Source of the DNA: Eucommia ulmoides
Taxonomy: Eukaryota; Streptophyta; Magnoliopsida; Garryales; Eucommiaceae
DNA: 64,000 nt
NCBI GenBank assembly: GCA_016647705.1
Contig: CM028330.1
Span: 34,857,534-34,921,533 of the forward strand
Reading direction: 5' to 3'
Both the position numbers and the translations under genes were made by a program. Below the pieces are notes generated by a model, which was not told where the DNA came from, searched no databases, and worked only from the letters and a program-made list of their open reading frames with translations. Each line of letters begins with the position of its first letter. Within the stretch, counting starts at the first letter, position 1. Of this stretch, positions 48,901 through 60,758 are shown piece after piece.

Positions 48901-51900
48901 CGGAATGGGAGCCATGCCAGCTACAACACCAGTGCGAGGAACACTTTTACCCCAATGGTTCTGAGAGTATTGTTGCCTCAACTTGGAGTAAGGCTCTAAA
49001 CACCGGTCAATAAGGTGACTTGGCTTGCGATAATGCTGCCTGAACGAGATTAGGCATGGAAGTTTGCGTTTCCCACCAAGGTAGAGACGAATGAAATGAG
49101 GCCAGTCATGGAATTTTGTCCCATTTAGTAATACACTGGTAACACGCTGAGTCAGGGCATTAGGTTCATAGGAGAGAGGTGGGTGAGAAACAATCATTGA
49201 TTGAACATCTCTTTTCTTGCCGGGGTCCAATAACACAACATGCCAAAAGGACTCGATGGAAACCAAAAAAAAAACTACCGGAAGGACATGAACAATGTGA
49301 TGAAGGTAACCGGGCACTCATTTACCTAGATAATAGATAAGAGGAAAGCTATTTTTTTCTGGTACATCTGGAACAACGACTTTAAATGCAGGTGAACTGT
49401 GCGGCTAAGAGGGGCACGGGACAACAGAGGGCCACAAGACAGTGGTGCCGCGAGATAGCAGGGGTTGCAAGATGGCATGCATCGAGGGAAGGCGGTGGTC
49501 GTGGAACTAGAGGCGACCCCAAGAATGCCTGGGTAGGTGAGGGGGCGCTGCGAAGGTTCTGGGTAGGCACGGTGGCCTGCTGTGATCTTGGCAGATACAG
49601 GTGGTGGTAAGGTGTGGTAGATGCAGGGGCTGCAGTTTCTGGGCAGGTGGTGGTACAGCGTGGCGGTGTTGGACTGTTGAAGGGCAACGTTGGCAGGTGT
49701 TCCCGTGAAAGACAAGCAGTGGCAACGGGGTTTCTGGTGAAAGGCAGGCCAGTGGCAGCGCAAAGAGAAGAGCTAAGGTTTTTCTTGTCCCCCTGCCCAA
49801 CCCCCCCCCCCCCCCCCCCCCCCCCTTCTCTGGCTCTAGATACCAAAAATGACATAGGAGAGGAAGAGAATTGTTTAATTATGATACAATAAAGCTCTAC
49901 ATTCCCCATTATATAGCCATGACGTGGGCTAAGTTAGGAAGAATATTGCCTAAAAAATGGGCCAATAAAAGGAAAGAGAAAGCCACCAAAAATAGTTAAC
50001 ATGACTTGTGAAATGATACATGCTAATAAAGTGGGAAAATAAATATTTCAACAAATATTGTTGTGCTCTACCCAAAATGCATACCTTGCGTGTAGGAGTC
50101 TTACTTATTTAGATCATTTGTTTGCCACATTGTCTCATGTCTTGTCCAAAGGAAGAATATATTCCTCCTTTTTTCATGCGCAAATCAAGCATAACTTACC
50201 GCTACAAAGATCACAATTCACGGCCATAAAACAAATTGGTATTTATCTCGTGTGTTGCTTTCCTTTGAATTTGATTTTACGGGGTCATGCTGTTAGTTAT
50301 GAACCTTGAAAGATGGTTAGAAGAATGAACTAGCACTGGCTTTATACCATTCTAATGAGGTCAAGATACTATGCCCATCTTGTATTTGTGGTATTGCCTA
50401 CAAACTCTTTCACTATAAAACCTGTCTTATCATTGATTCGTCCATAACCTTTTATTTTAACACGTCCATCACTTGTGAATGGTTCATGGCTAACTAGATT
50501 GTTCTTATGCCTTACTGGTTCAAAGATTCTTGTTACTGCTTGGTTTCTTAACCTATTTTTTTTTAGCTTTACCAGTTTTTGATGTGTATTATACTTTACA
50601 TTCTTGAAATTAATTAATTTTCTCTCTTTTTTCTTTCACATTTTAATAAGCTATATCTTCTTGACACTTGGCCATTTTCATTATGTTTTCATGCAGAACA
50701 TTGAACAGGGGAAGAGCTATAAATTGGTTATGTATGTTCGATCGTTAGATGCAATAAATGTCTCTGTATCATTGACTGGCTCAGATGGATTGAATACATT
50801 CGCTACCACTAACATTTTGTGAGCACCCTGTGGCATTAGTCAAGTTCGGCAGGCTGTGGATGTAAAATACTTTCCCTTTTTTGCTTATATTAGTTATTGT
50901 TGTTGCAGAGCTGATGATGTTTCGAATTGGACAAAGGTAGTGGTTCAATTGGATGCCAAAGGAACTGATCATAAGTCTAGATTGCACCTCACAACGACAA
51001 GAAAAGGAGTCATATGGTTTGATCAAGTGTCACTGATGCCCCTCGACACATACAAGGTATGTGTTTTGTGGAACATCATGTTTCTAATTTTCGGGATATT
51101 TATGTGTGTGTGTGTGTGTGTGTGTGTACATATTGCTTAGGGCGTAACTTGTACTGCTATTTGCATTCCATAATTTTTCTTTTGAGGAATAGGTGTAACA
51201 ACTAAAGTATAAAGGGCTTTCTTTTCCTAGCTGACTTCTGTTTCATGGCCAGTTTCACTTCTGTGGCAACATATACTACTCACAAATATTCTTATGCGCT
51301 ACTCATGGATTTTCATACTTTATCTGAAAACGTTTACTTGCGGATAATAGTTCGTATTGGCCGAAATGACAGTTCTTCTATCAATAGGGTTCAGTTTCGG
51401 ATTCTCTTCACTCGTAGTTGGCAATGTAATACTTCGAGACATTGGTAAATTTTTTGAAGACAACGACTATAGATAAAATTTATAATGCAATTTAGGTCTA
51501 AACCCTTTCCTGTAAGTGTAAAGCAAATGCACAACCTTTTTCTACTCAAATTTTGGACTACCTTTCTCATTCTTCATACGTTAAAGTGGATGTCTTCATT
51601 TGTGCTTCTCTAGTAATGATCTTCTCGAAGATTACAATTTCCTGAAATGACAGGATTGGACCAACCCCTGAAGTGGCTGCAAACCCTTAATATACTATGA
51701 AATTGGGCACAGATACGAGATCGGGAGCATTTTAACTGCATTTGGGTCTAATGGAATTAATGTTAGAGATTCCTAGGGATGTGTTGGAGATATATCTTCT
51801 AGATGTAAAATAATACGAGTTGGACAGATGACAATAAAAGATACCCCTAAAACATGATATTTGTGGAATTTTTTTGGGTGTCACTGGTTGGATGCAACCC

Positions 51901-54900
51901 TATAATTGATTGACTAAAAAGTTCCCTAGTTCGTATACGTTGGTTCGAGATGATTGTTAGTTCTACTTCTATTAAACATAATAACGGAAAAGAAGACATT
52001 CTGTAGTTTATATGTGATTCCTATGATGGCTGCAATTTATGTTAGCGCCATGTGAGGTGACCTTTGAACAACATTGAATTTTTTCATACCGTACTTCTTT
52101 CAAGCCTCAACTGCACCGAAGTTAGTGCTGCTACAGCATGGTCGGTAACTATGGCTAACGTAAAACTAGGACTTAATCCTGTAGTCTGGGTCCCACAATT
52201 GCAAATTCCATTTCCACTTGACTAGCTTCCTGCAAAATTCAAATCAACATTGAAATGCTATTGTTTATTTTATTTTTGGTGAATATTTTTTGTTCTTGAT
52301 TTACTTTGACTTTTGCCTAATTTGGTTTGTTTACTTGGATGAATTAAAATGGAGAAGAGTTTGATCATTTTCTTTTATCTGTATCATAAGACCCTCACTA
52401 AGAATGTGGTTAAGGCATGTAATCAAGGACAATAATTTCACCACTGACTTTAACATATTGAAAATGAAACAAATTAGTGAAACCTCTTGGGCTGGTTAAT
52501 AGAGTTGGAACTTTATTGAGAATACGGTGCTATGAAGCATGTTTCCAGATGCCCTGATATGTTTCTAATTATGCTGTTGTTAATTCATCCTTAATTACTC
52601 AATTTACAACTTGCTTGTTCCTGTTGATAGTTCCTTGTATGGTCACAACCATTTCATTAGTAAATTGCTTACATGTTGAGAAGTAAATGCCAATGTTCAC
52701 TTACTGGTGTCAAGTCTGTCATAGTCATACATGGAGAGACTTACATTGGATTATCTTTCAAGTTCAGAGTAAATTTGTGGTGGATATGAAATTAAAACTC
52801 CTTGATTTCGTAGTTTGTTAGTTTGTAACTTTTCACTTGATATGACAACAATGGTTTTGTTTTACTTTAAGCAGATTACTTTTTATCATCTCGTGACTAT
52901 TCTTATCTTGTTGCAGGGGCATGGTTTTCGAAACGATCTTTTCAGTATGGTAGCAGATTTGAAACCCGCATTTATCAGATTTCCAGGTATTTCTTAGTTA
53001 ACTTTACAGGAAATTTCAAATGTGGTTTCTTCCATGTTAGTGCATATAATATCTCTAGTTTATTTGCTTGTTCTTAATTGATTGTCTGCAATAGTAATGG
53101 TTTTCTTCATATTCCATTCCTTCTATTTCCCCCCTTCTTTTTCGTTCCATAAGAAGAGAAAACTTTTTGATAGGGTATAAGATTTAAGAGAGGAAAACAG
53201 GGCTACGAACATAAGAAAAAGTAAATTAAGGGAAAAGTATCACCATCTCTCCTCTTGGAGGGTAAAATTAACATTTTAATGCATATAATCTTCTACTTTT
53301 GGACTGGACGTATGCTTGCCAAATGCATCTATCAATTCCATGCAATATTGATTCATACATCACTCATCATACTATTGAAGGATATTTGTAATTGATTGTG
53401 ATATAAAAGTAGATGTGTTTAGGCTTGTAATCACCTTCAATAAAACATGACTGAAACTTGTTATAGGATATTTGTTTCTTTTTTTAATGTCAACTTGTCA
53501 AGTAGACGTTTTTGTTTTGCGGGAGTAGTAAAGTTGTGATGTATGCTACAATAGGTGGTTGTTTTGTTGAGGGTGAATGGTTAAGAAATGCTTTCCGTTG
53601 GAAAAACACTATTGGTCCATGGGAAGAGAGGCCTGGACATTTTGGTGACGTCTGGAGTTACTGGACTGATGATGGACTTGGTCATTTTGAATTTCTACAG
53701 GCAAAACCTTGTGCTTTCCTTTGTTCCATGTCTTGGTTAAAGAATTTTCTGTATGCTTCTTATATCAATTCTTGTACACATTTTGCTTCTGCAGCTGGCA
53801 GAGGACTTGGGTACATTGCCCATATGGGTATTTAACAATGGTACTTCACAACTACTGCTTCTGTCAAACTTGTCCATATTTATAGTAATTCATGCCTATT
53901 TATGTCCCTTTCTCCCTCTTTGAAACTTCGCAGGAATCAGCCACAATGATCAAGTTGATACTTCCACTGTTTCACCTTTTGTGCAAGTAGGTGTCTTGCT
54001 TTCAACATTTGGGCCACTCAATAAAAATGATTGCTTTGATGTGCCACTATGTTATTGAAGCAGACGCATACCAGGAATTTGTCTCAATCTTTTATCTTAA
54101 AAAATGTTTCCGATTTTGACTTATTGCAAGATTTCAGTCTTGTTTCATAAACATGTCTCTTCCAGTCATGATTTATAATCTTTTTGATGCACTCATTCAT
54201 TCTAGTAAGATAAACAATGACTTTTTACGTTAACGCATATTTACATGTGCTTAAAGTTTCCTTGCCTGGAGGCCTGTGCATGCTAGATAGACTGTGACTT
54301 TTTACGTTAGCAGATATGTTGTCTGAAAACTTTCTGATCTTATCGTGCAAAAGAAATCCTCATCACATGAGTGTTAGAAGTAGATGGTCCTTTGTATTAT
54401 ATTTCACAAGTGAATGTTCACTTTCAATGTAGGAAATGCTTGATGGTATTGAGTTTGCCAGAGGTACTTCTGATTCAACATGGGGCTCTATTCGAGCCGC
54501 AATGGGACACCCTGAACCTTTTGACTTGAGATATGTTGCCGTTGGGAATGAAGATTGTGGGAAAAAGAACTACCGAGGTAGTACATATAATTAGTTAATT
54601 GGCTTATACATTTCTCTTCCTTTGTTCTCTCAAGTACAATGAAATGGATGATTCCTGTATTAAACTACTAGTGAAAGGTGTAGAGCATGACCCACGAGTT
54701 GTCCCGCAGTGGGTACGTAATCCTTTTAACCAGGAAGAAATATGGGGAATTTTGAGGCTATTGAGAGATGTTAAACCCTATCACAGGGTTGGGCCGTTAG
54801 AGTGAAAGGGGCGATGGCTAAGAAGGTAAGAGCAAGGGATGACTTTTTCCACTTAAGGTATCATTTGTTCCAAGAGTTCCTAACTGGAGCTTCCTTTCAC

Positions 54901-55639
54901 ATATCCTGAAGGTTCGAATCTCTTAGGTGCATTAAATGGGATAATTGACATGTCTTTGTCCATGGCAGGGGTAGTCAAGGAGAAGTTGAGGGTAGCTAAG
55001 AGACTATGTATATATACAAGGAAACTACATATATTCTTCTAGTTGTGTTTTAAACTAGGAATCACCAACAGGCCTAGGTAGGCAACAAATCTGTGTCAAG
55101 CACGTTTCCAACATGGACATACTGTGGACACGGCTGGAAACATTTCCGGCATGCCAAAATCTATATCCTATTTTTTTAATATTAAAGTTGTAGCTGGACA
55201 CGATTAGGATACGGTTGAGATACGTTTAGGTCATTTGGGACTTGTGGAGGATACGTGGATATACAACAAGGGGTATTTCCTCTAAAAAAAAATTCTCCTT
55301 TTAATGTAATATTTAGACATTAAGAGGGTAGAATATATAATTTAACAAGTTAAATTAAAAGTTGTGTTATAACTTATCCAACACATCTTCTTCCAGCCAC
55401 AATATTCTTGCCTCTTTCGACGATCACCACCAACCTCCAATAGCTATATTTCTCTAATTTCCCTTTTTAATTTCGTTTCTTGTCTTTCTCTCTCTTTGAT
55501 TGTCTTCCTCTCCTTGTTTAAATTTATACACGTGTGTGTAAACTATTTGGGATTCAGGGGATAGCCTTGTTGTAGGCTTACCCCCTCCCCAAACAGGTGG
55601 TGTGAGGTTCAAATTCCACCAGATGCGTGAGTGGGTGTA

Positions 55640-55670
<31 letters not shown>

Positions 55671-58600
55671 CACACACACACAAGGGTAAAAAATAATTAT
55701 ATATTCAAAAAATATTTTAAAAAATTTATCCTAACCGTATTTGTATCCTATTTATTTGGAATTTGACGTATCACTATACCAGCGTGCTTATGTCCTATTG
55801 TATTCGCTTCCCTTATCTGTGCCAGAGCATACTAGGTTCTAAACATGCATTAGTTATATTACTTCAAAACATATTCCGTGTTAGTCATACTATTTATGCT
55901 CAATACCCGATGCCAGATTTTTCGTTTTTCTTTTTGTTGAATCCCACATTGCTTGTGTTATCTGATCCTGAGCTATATATATTTCTAGAGGCAATCCTCC
56001 TCTTACAAGGCGACTTTTGAGAGTAAGTTAGCCCCATTGGTTTACTATATGGTATCAGAGCCAGAACTCTTGTCTGATGTTGGGACCTCCATATCCGTTC
56101 GTAGTAGTTTGTCATTAGTCTACCCTACATATGAGGGGGGGTGTTGAATCACACATTGCTTGTGTTACCGGATTCTAAGCTATATATATTTCTAGAGGCA
56201 ATCCTCCTCTTACAAGGCATTTTTTGAGAGTGAGTTAGGCCCATTGGTTTACTACACATTTACATGTTAGGCAAACTTTTTTAAAGCATTGACGCCGTAA
56301 GGGTTATAATAGGGCTGATGTTCATTCTCTCTATTGGATGATTACAAATATCTACATTCTCTGCGATTTATTTCATTCAGATTCTCTATATCCTCAAAAC
56401 ATTTAATCCAATTTTTCTAATACATTACGTTGTTAGGCATGTCAATTGCTGATGAACATTGAGTCCATCAAAGAAGAACTCTTTAAGTTCGGCAGATATT
56501 CAAGTTTTCAAAGAATATTTTTCAACTGGATTGTACCTTTCTGTTGACCTGCAAGTTTCCATTGTTTATTCCTTTGTCGATGCATGCAAGGAAGTACACA
56601 TATATATTATGTTTATATAATTGAATTTAATAGACCATGTTTCCCAATCTGATGTTGACTACAGCATTCCTTGGCCACTGTTCCGCTATGCCTAGGATCT
56701 TAACTTATACTTGACAATTTCTAGTAGGTTCCATAACTTTCATCCGATGATCTTTTTTGTAGTTACTTCCCTCGGCTTTTTTTTTTTTTCCAGTCTAGAT
56801 CTCTCACTCTTCCTTGTAACTGTCTCAGTTTATTTATCAGAGATTCTTCCATATATAGTTCCACAAGAAGTGGCCATGGACTTACGAGTAATCCACTTAC
56901 GACATTCGACTGATTTCTCATTAGTTTTACATTAAAGTAGAATAATTACATTTCTGAAAGTGCTAAGCATAGTTTCATCTACTGTCCTCTCATTATTATC
57001 GTGTAATTGTTCTTTAATGCTAACTTTTGTTTTTGCTGGGACAGGAAATTACCTTAAGTTCTACAGTGCTTTAAAAAGTGCCTATCCAGATATCCAAATC
57101 ATCTCAAACTGTGATGCGTCTTCCCAAAAGTTGGATCATCCAGCTGATTTATATGATTTTCATGTAAGATTCTCAAGTTCAGCACTTGTGTGGTGTACAC
57201 GACTTTGATGTCTTCTACCCTGTAATATGAGATTATGTATGTACTGGCGCAATGGTTGGAAAGTATACTAGCAGTAATCCTCTCATTTGACTTATATTTA
57301 GGTCTATCACGATGCAAATACTGTGTTTTCCATGGCTCACAATTTTGATCGTACTGCACGTAGTGGTCCAAAGGTACGTTGATCTGCCTCTTATTGATTT
57401 CTGAATTTATGTAAAAATGAAAAAGAAAAAAGAGCCATTTTGAGGAGTAGATTTAGCATTATTTGCACGGAGTGGGTGTTCTCGTGTTCAAACCAGGACC
57501 TCAATGTCTGGGTGAATTTTTAACTACCGAGTCAGTGGCCATCTGTTATTTACATATGATGATGCTCTAATCACGCCATTAATGGTTCTCAGGCTTTTGT
57601 GAGCGAGTATGCTGTGACTGGAAAAGATGCTGGCAAAGGAAGTCTTTTAGCAGCTTTGGCCGAAGCTGGATTTCTTATTGGGCTAGAAAGAAATAGGTTC
57701 TCTTTCTCAGCATTTGCCTATTTATGTTCAGTTTTTTTTTTTTTTTTTTTTAATATAAAATTTTATTAGAAAATAAGAACCAAACAAACCTATTAGGGGA
57801 CTAGGTCAATATTGATAGGAGAAAGAAATAGCAAAAAGAACAAAGAAAAATTAAATTGAAACAAAATCACTTATCCCAATACAAAAAAATTGTCCATGTA
57901 ACCGGAGTGATAACTTCTTCCCATTGATCTTGTTGATCCCATAGATCTTGTTGATCCCATTGATCTTGGGAATTGTAACTTCTTTTTGTGTCTCCTTTTA
58001 TAGGAAACCAACTTAAACTTATCCTCATCGCAATTGACCTCCTCACTAACTCGCCTAGGAGAGAAATTGAGATTTGAAATTGGATGAGAATCAGAGTCTT
58101 GATTCAAATTCTTATTAGCCTCCCAGATCAATCCCTCAGATAAAACTTCCTCCATCAGATTTCTAACTCCTTTCATCTTGCCACTATCTGACTCATTCTT
58201 ATCCCTAGAGTCTTGTGTGCCAGAGATTATTTCTTTACCTCTACTCGCTTCCCCAATCAGAACATTAATATTAGTAGCTGAAACGGTACCACAATCAACC
58301 ATGGTACCTTGGGGAGTGTCTTCCGTTTGTTGGCCATCTTCCCTTTGTTGTCAAGTATCTATTTTAGCACAATTAACTAAGGAAGACATTTCTTTTTAAC
58401 TTGTTCCATAAGCTAGCCAGTATTTAAACATTAATAACTACCTCTTTTGCATGAATAAATACTTAATCACATTTTCTTTGGATACCCCTTTTTTAGATAC
58501 TAAACAAGCAAAAATATCATCAAACAAATGCATAATAAATTTTTTAATTAAAAACTATGACGCTGCACATGCATCGTGTGCGCTCTTCGCTTTAGAGGAA

Positions 58601-60662
58601 ACTAGTTGAGATTCCACCTGCTCAAAATTCTGGACTTCTGGTAGTTTTTCTGATTGTTATTGGTCATGAGCAAAGAGAAAGATTTATCAAGAAATAAAAG
58701 ACTAGAAGCCTTATCTATTGACACTGACTGGAAGTATTCGCTCATGTGGTCGTGACAGAGAATATTCTTTAAGTAGTTTAATCAGTTGATAAGCTTTTAT
58801 TTAGAGGCGTATGCGTGTTTGTGTGTGTGTTTTGCCATATACTTGTGTGAAACTGTACTTCACTTTGTGCCTCCAATCCCCCATTTTGCAATATAACTAC
58901 GAATATATATTTAATGAGCTGTGGTGCATCTTCAATGCAGTGATGTTATTGAAATGGCAAGCTATGCTCCTCTATTTGTTAATGCCAATGACCGCCGGTA
59001 AATTTAAGTTTCTAATTTTAATTTTATATTATTTTGGTCCTAACTCTTACCATGAACCTAACGGGACCGTGTTCCTACAAATAACCATCTTATTTTATTT
59101 TATTCATTTAGGTGGAGCCCGGATGCAATTGTTTTTGACTCCTCACAACTCTATGGAACACCGAGTTACTGGATGCAAAGGTTTTTCATTGAGTCAAATG
59201 GTGCAACGCTTCTTAACTCTACCCTCCAAGGGAGTTCTTTGAATACACTTATTGCTTCTGCTATTAAATGGCAAAGCCCAGAGGATGGCAATAACTATTT
59301 GAGAATTAAGGTTTGAAATCTTAATGTTGAGCCGAAATATCTTCCAGCTTCAATTTTCACACTATATTCTACTCTCTTCATGTTTGCAGGTTGTGAACTA
59401 TGGGAGCAACGCAGTGAATTTGAAGATTTCTGTTGATGGATTAAACTCCATGGAATCAGTTGGAGCAACAAAGACTGTGCTCACTTCCAGCAATCTGATG
59501 GATGAGAATTCATTCCGACAGCAAAAGAAGGTACTAAGACCATGTTTGATAACTGCTTAAATTTTAAATGCTGAATATATTAAGTATTCAATTTTTTAAT
59601 ACTTTTAGCTTCAAAAAAAATATTTTTGTACAAATATTTATTCCTAAAATAATTTTTATAACTTTATTTTTTTAAAATATTCTCTCTCTATAACTTTCTC
59701 TATTTTTTCTCAATTTAATATTTTCTCCATCTATAACTTTTAATATAATATTTTTTATGAAATTTTACAGTATTTGTATAAAATGTTGGTGGTAATAATT
59801 AGATATTCTATGGTATTAAATGAGAAGTGTGATAGGCTCTAACTATCGATTGTATTGAAAATGAAAAGGAAATGCTTACTAAATTCTGAAAATGAAAGGA
59901 AATACATCAAACAAACCAAGTTTCCGAGAGACTTGGCACTCTCCAAGAGCTATGCTCAGTTTTTCCTTAAGATTTTTCACTGCCCTCTCACTTCTCCAGC
60001 CTCCCCTTAAAAGCTAATCCCCCCCCCAACGTCTAACAAACTTCATAACAGATTTAAAACAGAAAAATGAAACAGAATCTAACTATTATTCCCTACCCAA
60101 CAACCTGCCCAATATTCTAAGATTCCCCTTGCCCCTGTTGCCCGACTTGCCCCTTGCGTCTGGAGTATGTGAAACGTATTTGGGGCCTATCAAAGTGTTG
60201 TGAATCACACGTCACTTAAAACTTTGAATATTTTTTTTAAGTGATTACTTAATTTTGTTATCAAACACATTTAATTTGATAAATAATTAATACATTCAGT
60301 TTTACGTGCTTAATTACGTAATATAAAACGAGACCTAAGAGTATCAGTTACATTTACGAAGTGTTTGGTGGTCAAGTATTGGAACCTTGGAATTGGAATT
60401 AGAATTAGAAATGAACACATGGAAATTTTCAAGCGTTTGCATGTGTTCATTTCCAAATCCAACCAAACTCCACCTTATTGTTAACATTACTGATGAGGAG
60501 GAGAAATGGTTTGTGCAGGTTGCGCCTGTCAAAAGTCTATTGGAAAATGTAGGGGAAATCATGGATGCCATCCTTCTACCACATTCTTTGACTTCATTCG
60601 ATCTGTTAATAAGATCAACCCATGCCTGGACCAAGGCCTCTGGTTCTGTATGGATAATTTAA
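42942..60662 (+). CDS. ASD1: alpha-L-arabinofuranosidase, GH51 (plant type)
   Basis: This enzyme (EC 3.2.1.55) removes terminal arabinofuranosyl residues from arabinoxylan and pectic arabinan in the cell wall. Seventeen coding exons join with matching phases into 669 codons, close to the usual size of about 675. Residues 1-26 form a signal peptide (TTLLCFLVGLCALYKCSA), so the product is probably secreted. Residues about 80-235 form a carbohydrate-binding-like region ending WFDQVSLMPLDTYK. The GH51 barrel follows (RFPGGCFVEG, YWTDDGLGHFEFLQ, WVFNNGISHNDQVDT). Likely acid/base is Glu383 in VAVGNED and likely nucleophile Glu460 in FVSEYA. The C-terminal domain has SYAPLFVN, LYGTPSYWMQRFF, VLTSSNLMDENSF and LLPHSLTSFDLL. 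N-glycosylation sequons include NQT, NAS, NWT and NST. The start is the first ATG after the leader intron. No internal stop or frameshift was found. Paralogue identity within the family is not decided. Confidence 0.96.
45069..45434 (+). mobile_element. TRIM retrotransposon in intron 4, perfect TSD
   Basis: Two 116-bp terminal repeats (45069-45184 and 45319-45434) start TGTTGAATC and end TTCTACA. They are flanked by GTGAT on both sides (45064-45068 and 45435-45439). The interior is only about 134 bp and noncoding. It begins TGGTTCG where the primer-binding site is expected and contains a partial third copy of the LTR start (45238-45260) plus two GAGGGGGCG purine tracts, so it is rearranged. 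The LTR family is the same as at 55935-56256. Confidence 0.92.
45559..45761 (-). repeat. copia element 3, 3' LTR
   Basis: This 203-bp copy pairs with 49850-50053 and is followed by the CTCTCCCTCAA complement of the purine tract. Confidence 0.88.
45854..49317 (-). pseudogene. copia element 3 gag-pol remnant
   Basis: Read from 49317 down. The gag N-terminal part is at 48895-49317 (QRVTSVLLNGTKFHDWPHFI, then IRLYLGGKRKLP). The integrase is at 47737-47946 (KNRHIMSVVRCLLNG, FINLTRSQVL) and its C-terminal part at 47208-47777. RT is at 46480-46806, with catalytic box YMED instead of YVDD followed by IITTGDD. The RT-RNase H linker is at 46266-46532 (SPLIYLTNTRPNLTHVMN) and an RNase H piece at 45854-46051 (LFCDNKSTI). 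Frames change repeatedly, so no protein can be made. Confidence 0.88.
49801..49825. repeat. 25-bp poly-C tract
   Basis: An uninterrupted run of 25 C on the + strand (poly-G in the sense of copia element 3) lies between its primer-binding site and leader. Runs this long are mutation-prone and prone to sequencing error. Confidence 0.95.
49850..50053 (-). repeat. copia element 3, 5' LTR
   Basis: This 204-bp copy starts TGACATAGGAG and ends TTTCAACA, next to the primer-binding site. Confidence 0.9.
55550..55682 (+). mobile_element. SINE-like element in intron 11
   Basis: A pol-III B box (GGTTCAAATTCC, 55606-55617) lies 44 bp after a weak A-box-like word (TAGCCTTGTTGT, 55562). The body ends in a run of 28 A (55643-55670) followed by (CA)n. 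This layout fits a tRNA-derived SINE. The 5' edge is estimated from A-box spacing, and a target duplication was not found. Confidence 0.7.
55935..56256 (+). mobile_element. TRIM retrotransposon in intron 11
   Basis: Two 115-bp LTRs (55935-56049 and 56142-56256) start TGTTGAATC and end TTTACTATA or TTTACTACA. Between them lies a primer-binding site TGGTATCAGAGCC (56050-56062), an exact initiator-tRNA-Met match, about 70 bp of noncoding DNA and a purine tract (GAGGGGGGG, 56133-56141). Flanks CTTTT and CATTT could be a 5-bp target duplication with one change. It is the same family as 45069-45434 and is about 320 bp in total. Confidence 0.9.
57871..58302 (-). pseudogene. unrecognised 143-residue ORF of the LINE-like remnant
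   Basis: The peptide starts MVDCGTVSATNINVL, is rich in charged residues and ends with repeated RSMGST units. The repeats come from an 18-bp tandem DNA repeat (57920-57970). It resembles the linker near the end of L1 ORF1, but no zinc knuckle is visible. No domain can be assigned. It opposes the host gene and lies wholly in an intron. Confidence 0.4.
57920..57970. repeat. 18-bp tandem repeat, about 2.8 units
   Basis: The unit GATCCCATTGATCTTGTT recurs in tandem with one substitution (CATAGATC). It encodes the RSMGST repeats of the minus-strand frame. Confidence 0.9.
59534..60340. mobile_element. possible MITE in intron 17
   Basis: The left end CTAAGACCATGTTTGATAAC is an imperfect reverse complement of the right end (GTAATATAAAACGAGACCTAAG). 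Sub-terminal AT-rich words are also loosely inverted. The interior has no coding sequence. The exact ends and target duplication are uncertain. Confidence 0.4.
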
Positions 60663-60758
60663 AAAACAGGAGATTGTATTATTTCTTTTTAATTGCATTA
60701 AATACAGTAGCTGACCACCGCCGTGTCCATTGGCGGGCTAGTGGTTGCTTCGTCTGTA

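Larger units (their letters stand above)
45559..50053 (-). mobile_element. Ty1/copia element 3, inside intron 4
   Basis: LTRs of about 204 bp (45559-45761 and 49850-50053) share AGGAGAGGAAGAGAATT and AAATAAATATTTCAACA. On the minus strand the 5' LTR is followed by TGGTATCTAGAGCC (complement of 49832-49845), an initiator-Met primer site with an extra base. TTGAGGGAGAG precedes the 3' LTR. Coding remnants on the minus strand run gag, integrase, RT, RNase H. The element opposes the host gene. No clear target duplication was found, and the outer 5' edge of the left LTR has lost its TG. Confidence 0.92.
57731..58400 (-). mobile_element. LINE-like remnant in intron 14
   Basis: On the minus strand an open frame (58302 to 57871) is followed by about 120 bp of noncoding sequence containing AATAAAATTTTA and then a poly-A tail (poly-T on the + strand, about 57731-57752). 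This is the 3' end expected of a LINE. The frame encodes a charged peptide (VNCDEDKFKLVSYKRRHKKK) reminiscent of the end of plant L1 ORF1, and no reverse transcriptase follows. The reading as an internally deleted L1 copy is inference. The 5' edge is not defined. Confidence 0.5.

Noticed and set aside
49326-49909. Overlapping minus-strand frames of 97-175 codons rich in Pro, Ser and Thr
   Set aside because: They lie in the GC-rich leader and 5' LTR region of copia element 3 and cross the poly-C tract. Several frames are open at once because of composition. None matches gag, which starts below 49317.
53701-53835. Reading through the GC intron as coding sequence
   Set aside because: The 94-bp length shifts the frame and breaks the conserved LAEDLG segment. 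Splicing restores it.
55550-55670. A functional tRNA gene
   Set aside because: Only a B box and a weak A-box-like word are present, no cloverleaf can be formed, and a poly-A tail follows. A SINE explains it better.
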